From positions 19,864-26,007 of the forward strand of contig JABUTC010000003.1 in the NCBI GenBank assembly GCA_021442505.1: a stretch of 6,144 nt of DNA, in the 5' to 3' direction. Below the pieces are notes generated by a model. That model searched no databases. It was not told the origin of the DNA and was given only the letters and a program-made list of their open reading frames with translations. Made by a program: the position numbers and the translations under genes. Of the stretch, positions 1-5,034 are shown piece by piece; within the stretch, counting starts at the first letter, position 1, and each line of letters begins with the position of its first letter. The DNA comes from Mogibacterium sp. Its GTDB lineage: Bacteria; Bacillota; Clostridia; Peptostreptococcales; Anaerovoracaceae.

Positions 1-516
1 CCTGACATTTTCGTAGGCGGAGATGCATGCACAGGACAGAAGTTCGTAGTAGATGCTATCGCTCAGGGTCGTGAGGGTGCCGTATCACTCCACAGATTCG
101 TTAACGAGGGACAGTCACTCACAATCCACAGAAATACAAGACATTTCGACGTTCTTGACAAGGAGAACATCGTTCTTCCTACAGAGGCGTTCAAGAAGCC
201 TGCAAGAGTTAAGATTGCAATCGACGAGAGCAAGAAGCTCACAATGAGCGACGAGAGAATCGAGCTCACACCGGAGCAGATCAAGGAAGAGGCATCAAGA
301 TGTCTCACCTGCGGACGCAGCATCGTTGATACAAACGCTTGTATCGGCTGCGGAATCTGTACTACAAAGTGCGAATTCGACGCTATTCACCTCTTCAGAA
401 CAAGAGGAGACAACTATTCAAAGATGATCAAGGCAGAGGACAAGTTCAAGGCTATCGGAGCTTACGCTGCTAAGAGAGAAGTTAAGATCATCAAGAAAAA
501 GCTGTCAGGCAAGTAG
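1..516 (+). CDS. FAD-dependent oxidoreductase with C-terminal 4Fe-4S domain (5'-truncated)
   Basis: The reading frame is open from base 1 to the TAG at 514-516, giving the last 171 residues of a larger protein whose start lies outside the window. Residues 1-34 (PDIFVGGDA, then GQKFVVDAIAQGREGA) match the conserved C-terminal FAD-binding segment of GltD-like pyridine nucleotide-disulfide oxidoreductases, where GD precedes the helix that packs on the flavin. Residues 101-124 carry CX2C, then CX2CX2CX3C (C101, C104, C114, C117, C120, C124). The second set is a classic 4Fe-4S ferredoxin motif. The ending is lysine-rich. By family, such proteins are cytoplasmic and pass electrons between NAD(P)H, flavin and Fe-S partners; the actual substrate cannot be told from this fragment. 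The gene lies 17 bases upstream of hypA and is probably co-transcribed with it. The ATG at 244 is an internal methionine (residue 82), not a start, because homology continues upstream. Confidence 0.88.
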   Translation, partial: PDIFVGGDACTGQKFVVDAIAQGREGAVSLHRFVNEGQSLTIHRNTRHFDVLDKENIVLPTEAFKKPARVKIAIDESKKLTMSDERIELTPEQIKEEASRCLTCGRSIVDTNACIGCGICTTKCEFDAIHLFRTRGDNYSKMIKAEDKFKAIGAYAAKREVKIIKKKLSGK

Positions 517-520
517 GCTT

Positions 521-526
521 AAGGAG
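521..526 (+). promoter_or_regulatory. Ribosome binding site of hypA
   Basis: AAGGAG lies 7 bases before the ATG at 534, in the 17-base gap after the upstream stop codon. It fixes the hypA start, and the resulting N-terminus MHE is the expected nickel-binding one. Confidence 0.8.
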
Positions 527-533
527 TGTAGAG

Positions 534-881
534 ATGCACGAATTAGGAATAATCAATTACGTTGTCAGACAGGTGGAGAATCTGGCCGCAGAGAATAACT
601 TTGAAAAGGTTCATTCTGTGACACTGGAGTTCGGAGAGGTTTCCGGTATAGTTACATCGTATCTGATGGATTACTGGAACTGGTACTCGAAGAAGCATCC
701 GGTTGTTGACGGCGCAGAACTTCGCTGTGAGACACTTCCTGCGATTACCTGGTGTAACAGCTGCGAAAAGACTTATCCTACCGTACAGTACGGCAAGACC
801 TGCCCATACTGCGGAAGCGGTGAGACGTGGTTGCTCAAAGGACAGGAAATGAATATTAAGGAGATCGAGGTTGAAGAATAA
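534..881 (+). CDS. hypA: Hydrogenase maturation nickel metallochaperone HypA
   Basis: The 115-residue product has the normal HypA length. It begins MHELG; the N-terminal amine and His2 are the nickel ligands in HypA/HybF. The zinc-binding loop has two CX2C pairs, C74/C77 (WCNSC) and C90/C93 (CPYC). Residues around 28-37 (SVTLEFGEVSG) match the conserved family strand. In characterised systems HypA delivers nickel with HypB to the [NiFe]-hydrogenase large subunit, and in some bacteria to urease. The middle of this protein (DYWNWYSKKHP, 46-56) departs from the usual form of that region (roughly LRFAFE in classical HypA), so it belongs to a divergent branch. It is the last gene of its operon, behind a flavin/Fe-S oxidoreductase, and no hypB, hypC-F or hydrogenase subunit is visible in the window. 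The family call is firm; the nickel client is unknown. Confidence 0.93.
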   Translation: MHELGIINYVVRQVENLAAENNFEKVHSVTLEFGEVSGIVTSYLMDYWNWYSKKHPVVDGAELRCETLPAITWCNSCEKTYPTVQYGKTCPYCGSGETWLLKGQEMNIKEIEVEE

Positions 882-892
882 CCTCACAACAA

Positions 893-914
893 AGCCCCGG
901 CATCAGCCGGGGCT
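893..914. terminator. Hairpin terminator between convergent hypA and nhaC
   Basis: A perfect 9-bp, GC-rich stem (893-901 with 906-914) closes an ATCA tetraloop 12 bases after the hypA stop. On the plus strand it is followed by CTCGTTTGCTT, a weak U tract. Read from the minus strand it is followed by TTTGTTGT, which is slightly better and would serve nhaC, whose stop is 42 bases away. It probably acts in both directions, with modest U tracts on each side. Confidence 0.8.
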
Positions 915-955
915 CTCGTTTGCTTACGCATATTTTAAAATGATTTTTTTAGAAG

Positions 956-2440
956 TTATTCTGCTGCAGGTGCCTCTGGTGCTGCATCCTCTGTAACGAG
1001 AGGCATCTTTGATCTTGCCTGCTTGCCTGTTACTCTGTTTCCGTTCTTGTCGAATACGCAGAATCCGAGGTATGCCATGATTGCAACTGTGATAGGCATC
1101 AGGTAGTTGAAGATAGCATATGGGAAGTACTCAACTGTAGCAACGCCGAGTGTTCCGAGAATGAATACTCCGCAGGTATTCCAAGGAACGAGGGCTGATG
1201 TAACAGTTCCTGCCGACTCAAGAGCATTTGACAGTGTCTTAGCGTGGAGTCCGTTCTCCTTATATGTCTGCTGGTACATTCTTCCAGGTACTACCAGTGA
1301 GATGTACTGCTCAGGCATTGTGATATTTGAAAGTACGCAGGTTGCCTCTGTTGTAACAACGAGTGATGCAGGTGTCTTTGCAAGCTTCGAAATCTTTGAA
1401 ACTACAACCTTGAGCTGACCTGTTGCTTCCATGATTCCACCGAACATCATAGCGATCATTGTAAGCGATACTGAGTAAAGCATATTTGTGATTCCGCCTG
1501 ATGTAAGAAGGTCATCGATAGCAGCATTTCCTGTCTCGCAAGTGAATCCGTTCATACCGCAGTCCATGAGTGATCCGATTGAACAAGCATCTCCCTGGAA
1601 GATAGGTCCGAGGATTGCTCCTGCGATGATTCCGAGAGTGATTCCAGGGATAGCAGGCATCTTCAGTGCTACAGCAACGATGATGATCAGTGGTGGGAGA
1701 AGCAGGATAGGGTTGATGTTGAACATTCCCTTAAGGGCTGAGCTCATAGCATTTACTTCATCCATGCTTGCTGCGTTTCCTGTCTTAGCGTAGTTAAAAC
1801 CAAGAACGAGGAAGAACACGATTGAAATTACATAAACGATGGCTGTAGGAAGAATCATAGCCTTGATGTGTGTAATTACATCGGTTCCTGCCATAGCCGG
1901 TGCAAGGTTTGTTGTATCTGACAGCGGTGTCATCTTGTCTCCGAAATACGCTCCGCTGATGATAGCTCCTGCTGCCATTGGAGCAGGGATACCAAAACCG
2001 ATTGCGATTCCGATGAGAGCAAGTCCCATAGTTCCCATAGTTCCCCATGATGTACCGGTAGCGATTGATGTTACCGAGCAGATCAGAAGAGCTGCTACGA
2101 GGAAAATCGATGGTGAGAGGAGCTTCAGTCCGTAGTAGATCATTGCCGGTACAACTCCGGAAACAATCCATACTCCAATCAGTACACCTACAATCATAAG
2201 AATGATTACAGCCTGAAGTGCGTTATACACACCGTCCATCATTGCCTTCTCAATAAAGCTCCAGCTGTATCCGAGACAGAGCGATACGATTGCAGCAATG
2301 ATTACGCCGCAAAGCATAGGCACGTGAACGTCTACGCCAAATACGATGATACTTACTGCCATGATAGCAATAAGAAGACCGAATGAAATCAGCGCATGCA
2401 TCAGATTTGGCTGTTTTGGTTCTTTAACTTCTTTGTTCAT
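956..2440 (-). CDS. nhaC: Na+/H+ antiporter, NhaC family
   Basis: A 494-residue hydrophobic protein with roughly a dozen membrane segments, slightly longer than many NhaC proteins (about 460). Conserved NhaC blocks are visible: TGTSWGTMGTMGLA (128-141), GDKMTPLSDTTNLAPA (167-182), where the charged and hydroxyl residues are part of the ion path in this superfamily, and ESAGTVTSALVPWNTCG (408-424). The polar N-terminus (1-13) and the Ala/Pro/Glu-rich C-terminus (484-494) are probably cytoplasmic. By family it exchanges internal Na+ for external H+. The related MleN exchangers couple malate and lactate to Na+ and H+, so an organic-acid role cannot be excluded. The start is supported by AGGAGG (2452-2457, 11 bases upstream) and a second GGAG (2445-2448, 4 bases upstream). 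The gene is monocistronic, with its own promoter and a foldable leader. Confidence 0.93.
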   Translation of the reverse strand: MNKEVKEPKQPNLMHALISFGLLIAIMAVSIIVFGVDVHVPMLCGVIIAAIVSLCLGYSWSFIEKAMMDGVYNALQAVIILMIVGVLIGVWIVSGVVPAMIYYGLKLLSPSIFLVAALLICSVTSIATGTSWGTMGTMGLALIGIAIGFGIPAPMAAGAIISGAYFGDKMTPLSDTTNLAPAMAGTDVITHIKAMILPTAIVYVISIVFFLVLGFNYAKTGNAASMDEVNAMSSALKGMFNINPILLLPPLIIIVAVALKMPAIPGITLGIIAGAILGPIFQGDACSIGSLMDCGMNGFTCETGNAAIDDLLTSGGITNMLYSVSLTMIAMMFGGIMEATGQLKVVVSKISKLAKTPASLVVTTEATCVLSNITMPEQYISLVVPGRMYQQTYKENGLHAKTLSNALESAGTVTSALVPWNTCGVFILGTLGVATVEYFPYAIFNYLMPITVAIMAYLGFCVFDKNGNRVTGKQARSKMPLVTEDAAPEAPAAE

Positions 2441-2467
2441 TTTTCTCCAATCCTCCTAAACTGTTTT

Positions 2468-2506
2468 CGTTCTTACGATTTGCAGAATTTGCGCAAAAAA
2501 AGAACG
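2468..2506 (-). promoter_or_regulatory. Foldable leader of nhaC mRNA
   Basis: In the predicted nhaC 5' leader, CGTTCTT (minus strand, 2506-2500) pairs perfectly with AAGAACG (2474-2468). Inside this 7-bp stem, TTTGC (2497-2493) can pair with GCAAA (2483-2479) across a 9-base loop, making one extended, interrupted hairpin. The palindrome TTTGCGCAAA (2488-2497) overlaps it and could instead be a protein site. The structure ends about 11 bases upstream of the Shine-Dalgarno sequence. I cannot assign it to a known riboswitch class, so regulation is inferred from the fold only. Confidence 0.4.
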
Positions 2507-2524
2507 CTTTTGTTTATGCAACAG

Positions 2525-2553
2525 ATTGTATATTTATACGGAAGTAAAGTCAA
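2525..2553 (-). promoter_or_regulatory. Sigma-A-type promoter of nhaC
   Basis: On the minus strand, TTGACT (2553-2548) matches 5 of 6 bases of the -35 consensus, and TACAAT (2530-2525) matches 5 of 6 of the -10, separated by exactly 17 bases. Transcription would start near 2518, leaving a leader of about 78 nt before the ATG at 2440. Confidence 0.75.
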
Positions 2554-2563
2554 CACTTTTTTG

Positions 2564-2592
2564 TTAAAAAATCCGCTTTTTTGTAGTAGAAT
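2564..2592 (+). promoter_or_regulatory. Likely promoter of the nitroreductase-trmO operon
   Basis: TTAAAA (2564-2569) and TAGAAT (2587-2592) are 17 bases apart in an AT-rich stretch. The -10 is good and the -35 is weak (4 of 6). An alternative -35, TTGTTA (2561-2566), would need a 20-base spacer. The -35 elements of this promoter and the nhaC promoter stand back to back, 10 bases apart. Confidence 0.5.
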
Positions 2593-2615
2593 TGCATTGA
2601 AAAATCAAGCAATTC
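2589..2615 (+). promoter_or_regulatory. Operator-like inverted repeat upstream of the nitroreductase
   Basis: GAATTGC (2589-2595) and GCAATTC (2609-2615) form a perfect 7-bp inverted repeat. Inside it, TTGA and TCAA add 4 bp around an AAAA loop, with one unpaired A. It overlaps the proposed -10 and covers the expected transcription start, the usual place for a repressor site. No U tract follows, so it is not a terminator. It could also fold as an mRNA leader hairpin. Confidence 0.45.
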
Positions 2616-2642
2616 ACACTTTGCAATAGGGAGGAAAGATTT

Positions 2643-3155
2643 ATGGAATATAAAGAACTGATTAAGGCCAGATATTCATGCAGAAAATTCAGCAACGAGC
2701 AGATTACGAAGGAGCAGCTCGACGCAATCCTCGAGGCCGGACAGGTATCGCTTACTGCAAAGAATCTTCAGCCACAGAAGATCTACGTTGCACAGAAAGA
2801 AGAGGACCTTGCAAAAATTGACGCGATTACACCATGCCGCTACGGCGCACCGACAGCCCTCATAGTTGCATATGATAAGACCAGCGTTTACACATATCCG
2901 GGAGATAAGTATCAGTCAGGCCCGGAGGATATGGGAATTGTTGCAACTCATATGATTCTCGGAGCAAAGGATGTTGGCGTTGACAGCTGCTGGCTTAATA
3001 ATTTTGATCCGGATAAGGTTGCGGAGGTTTTTGGGCTTCCTGAGAATGAGGAGGTTGTAATGATTATGGACCTTGGCTACGCTGCTGAGGATTGCGCTCC
3101 GGCGGAGAGACACTTCCAGACTAAGGAACTGTCTGAGATGGTTACATATCTGTAA
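2643..3155 (+). CDS. Nitroreductase family protein (small, FMN-dependent)
   Basis: The 170-residue product is at the short end for nitroreductases. The N-terminal segment KARYSCRKFS (8-17) matches the family's phosphate-binding R-x-S-x-R pattern for FMN (R10, S12, R14). N41, Q43 and P44 in AKNLQPQ are the next conserved cofactor contacts. The segment EDMGIVATHMILGAKDVGVDSCWL (residues 95-118, with ED, GA and GVDSCW conserved) and GLP (131-133) continue the fold. Members are usually homodimers that use NAD(P)H to reduce nitroaromatics, quinones, flavins or, in some cases, enoates; the natural substrate here is unknown. The start at 2643 is supported by GGGAGG (2629-2634), 8 bases upstream. The stop overlaps the start of trmO, so the two are translated from one mRNA. 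Confidence 0.92.
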   Translation: MEYKELIKARYSCRKFSNEQITKEQLDAILEAGQVSLTAKNLQPQKIYVAQKEEDLAKIDAITPCRYGAPTALIVAYDKTSVYTYPGDKYQSGPEDMGIVATHMILGAKDVGVDSCWLNNFDPDKVAEVFGLPENEEVVMIMDLGYAAEDCAPAERHFQTKELSEMVTYL

Positions 3156-3928
3156 TGGATACCTACAGCATCAAACAGATAGGAATAGTGAGAAGCTGCT
3201 TCCCGGAAAAGTTCGGAATTCCGCGGCAGGCAGGACTCGTTGAAACAGAGGGTAGGATTGAATTCTACCCTCCTTATAATGACAGAAATGCTTTCAAGGG
3301 GCTCGAGGACTGCTCGCACATCTGGGTGCTCTGGCTTTTCTCCGAGTCAGATGACGAGTGGAGACCGATGGTGCGACCGCCGAGACTTGGCGGCAATACG
3401 AAGGTTGGAGTTTTCGCAAGCAGATCGCCGTTTCGTCCAAACTCAATCGGCATGTCCTGCGTGGAGCTTAAGTCAATTGAGATGACCGACAAAGGACCTG
3501 TGCTTGTTGTGTCCGGATTGGATATGCTCGACGGAACTCCTGTAATCGACATCAAGCCATATAACAGAGCAGGGGACTGCAGACCTGAAGCAGCATGCGG
3601 TTTTACGGATAGTATCGAAGACGACACAATAGCGGTTGTGGTCACTGAGGGCGTTGCTGAATCGTCGGGAATTAGCGAAGAAGATCTGCAGATAATAAAG
3701 GAACTGATTGCAAAGAACCCAAGACCGAGATATCAGGATGATGGGAGGAAATATGGTATGAAATATAAGAATTTGAATATAAGGTTTAAAGTTGAGAGAG
3801 ATAAAGCTATGATTGACGAGATAACTGATGAGGAAGTAATTGTTGCGAATGAAGCATATGATGAATATGTTCAAAATGGAGAGAAGAGTCGCCCTATATC
3901 GGAACTTTGGAAGGAACTAGATTTATAA
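3155..3928 (+). CDS. trmO: tRNA (t6A37) N6-methyltransferase TrmO
   Basis: The 257-residue product matches TrmO/TsaA/YaeB, the SAM-dependent enzyme that methylates t6A37 to m6t6A37 in threonine-type tRNAs. Visible family blocks are IGIVRSCFPEKFGIPRQ (9-25), the signature ASRSPFRPNSIGMS (88-101), DGTPVIDIKPY (126-136) and NPRPRY (188-193, usually DPRPAY). The family core ends near residue 223, after IRFKVERD. Residues 224-257 form an acidic tail ending SELWKELDL that I do not recognise from TrmO. The last 168 bases are only about 32 percent GC, against 61 percent at 3301-3400. The start ATG overlaps the nitroreductase stop (TAATG at 3153-3157). There is no Shine-Dalgarno at normal spacing (AAGGAA lies 26 bases upstream), so translation is probably coupled. 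GGGAGG at 3743-3748 precedes in-frame Met202. Confidence 0.93.
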   Translation: MDTYSIKQIGIVRSCFPEKFGIPRQAGLVETEGRIEFYPPYNDRNAFKGLEDCSHIWVLWLFSESDDEWRPMVRPPRLGGNTKVGVFASRSPFRPNSIGMSCVELKSIEMTDKGPVLVVSGLDMLDGTPVIDIKPYNRAGDCRPEAACGFTDSIEDDTIAVVVTEGVAESSGISEEDLQIIKELIAKNPRPRYQDDGRKYGMKYKNLNIRFKVERDKAMIDEITDEEVIVANEAYDEYVQNGEKSRPISELWKELDL

Positions 3929-3954
3929 AAGAGGAGCATTTGCTCCTCTTTTTT
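3927..3954. terminator. Bidirectional terminator shared by trmO and mnmA
   Basis: AAAAGAGGAGC (3927-3937) pairs perfectly with GCTCCTCTTTT (3942-3952) around an ATTT loop. A run of six T (3949-3954) follows on the plus strand, and the A run on the other side gives TTTT on the minus strand. The stem begins within the trmO stop codon and the T run touches the mnmA stop codon (3955-3957), so both convergent genes use one compact element. Confidence 0.9.
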
Positions 3955-4971
3955 CTATAATATTACCCCGCCCCCGATAACTATGTCGTCGTCATATATT
4001 ACAACTGACTGGCCTGCTGTGATTGCACGCTGCGGCTCCCTAAAGATAATTTTAACTCTGCCTGAGTCGAGAGGGAAGACTGTGCAGTCTGCCTCTTTGT
4101 GTCTGTAGCGTATTCTTGCTTTTGCTTTGAATGGCTCCTCTTGCGGTGTCATTGCCATCCAGTTGAAGCCTCCTGCAATGAGTTCAGAACTCATGAGTTC
4201 GTCGCTGCAGCAGAGAATGACTTCGTTGGCATCTACATCTAATTTATATACGTACATCGGCTGCTTGAGCGCAAGTCCGAGACCTTTGCGCTGGCCGATT
4301 GTGTAGTTGATGATTCCTTTGTGACGGCCAAGCACATTGCCATCCATATCAACGAAATTTCCTTCAGGATAATCTGTATCGCGGAAGTTCTCGATGAAAC
4401 CGGCGTAGTCACCGCCGGGGATGAAACATACATCCTGACTGTCTTTTCTATTGGCGTTTGAGAGACCGATATCACTTGCAATCTCTCGAATCTCGTCCTT
4501 TGAATAATCGGCGAGAGGGAAGACTGCTCTTTCGAGGACTTCCTGACTTAGGGAGTAGAGGAAATAGCTCTGGTCCTTGTCGAGATTGTCGGCCTTTTGA
4601 ATGTATTTTCGCCCGTCCTTGGTCTCGCCGATGTGGGCATAGTGTCCGGTTGCGATGAGAGCATCTTCGGCAAAAAGATACTTGAACTTAATCTCGCGAT
4701 TACATACAACGCAGGGGGTTGGAGTCGTGCCGGCTTCATAGGCGGCTGCGAAGTTTTCCATTACGGATGCGCGGAACTCATCGCGAAGGTCGAGAACACT
4801 GTGCTCTATGCCGAGCTTGTCGCAAACGGATTTTGCAGACGCAACGTTAGAAGAACCATCGCCGCAGAGCAGCATGGTTACGCCGTGCACTTCATATCCT
4901 TTTTGCTGGAGCAGATAAGCTGCGACACTCGAGTCGACACCGCCGCTCATCCCTAAATTAACTCTTTTCAT
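3955..4971 (-). CDS. mnmA: tRNA-specific 2-thiouridylase MnmA
   Basis: The 338-residue product is a MnmA, somewhat shorter than the usual 355-370. The enzyme activates U34 of Lys, Glu and Gln tRNAs with ATP and inserts sulfur from a persulfide relay to give 2-thiouridine. The PP-loop motif SGGVDSS is at 9-15. The two catalytic cysteines are expected at C90 (CVVCNREIKF, 87-96) and C182 (SQDVCFI, 178-184). GHYA (109-112), DKDQSYFL (131-138) and INYTIGQRKGLG (221-232) are further conserved blocks, and the C-terminal beta-barrel ends near AGQSVVIYDDD. The region after VTMLLCGD (31-38) is short compared with many homologs, which explains the lower length. TPTPC replaces the usual TPNPC. The start is supported by GAGGA (5 bases ending 7 bases before the ATG). 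The gene is single and divergent from the aldehyde dehydrogenase. Confidence 0.95.
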   Translation of the reverse strand: MKRVNLGMSGGVDSSVAAYLLQQKGYEVHGVTMLLCGDGSSNVASAKSVCDKLGIEHSVLDLRDEFRASVMENFAAAYEAGTTPTPCVVCNREIKFKYLFAEDALIATGHYAHIGETKDGRKYIQKADNLDKDQSYFLYSLSQEVLERAVFPLADYSKDEIREIASDIGLSNANRKDSQDVCFIPGGDYAGFIENFRDTDYPEGNFVDMDGNVLGRHKGIINYTIGQRKGLGLALKQPMYVYKLDVDANEVILCCSDELMSSELIAGGFNWMAMTPQEEPFKAKARIRYRHKEADCTVFPLDSGRVKIIFREPQRAITAGQSVVIYDDDIVIGGGVIL

Positions 4972-5004
4972 ATAACTGTCCTCGCGTTAAAATTAAGCAA
5001 ATAG

Positions 5005-5034
5005 ATTATAGCAGAAAGGAATGCAAAATGGAAA
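5005..5034 (-). promoter_or_regulatory. Extended -10 promoter of mnmA
   Basis: The minus strand reads TGCTATAAT (5013-5005), a perfect -10 with the TG extension. TTTCCA (5034-5029, 4 of 6 bases) stands 18 bases upstream. Transcription would begin near 4998, with a leader of about 27 nt holding the GAGGA ribosome site. The promoter runs into the first codons of the divergent aldehyde dehydrogenase. Confidence 0.65.

Noticed and set aside
53..247. Plus-strand open frame of 64 codons in the first gene
   Set aside because: It is out of frame with the oxidoreductase, whose conserved flavin-binding residues run through the same bases.
244..516. A separate small ferredoxin starting at ATG 244
   Set aside because: The frame is open upstream to base 1 and encodes the conserved GltD-like segment directly joined to the Fe-S domain. 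The bases before 244 hold no good ribosome site.
931..955. A second terminator or promoter in the AT-rich stretch after the hairpin
   Set aside because: The T run at 944-950 has no stable stem directly before it, and no paired -35/-10 elements make sense for a flanking gene.
1107..2135. Several plus-strand open frames of about 100 codons within nhaC
   Set aside because: They are mirror frames of a clear membrane transporter, with no ribosome sites or recognisable domains.
2441..2524. A named riboswitch in the nhaC leader
   Set aside because: The leader folds, but I could not match it to the consensus of any known class, so only a foldable leader is reported.
4597..4956. Plus-strand open frame of 119 codons opposite mnmA
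   Set aside because: It lies antisense to conserved MnmA motifs and has no independent coding evidence.
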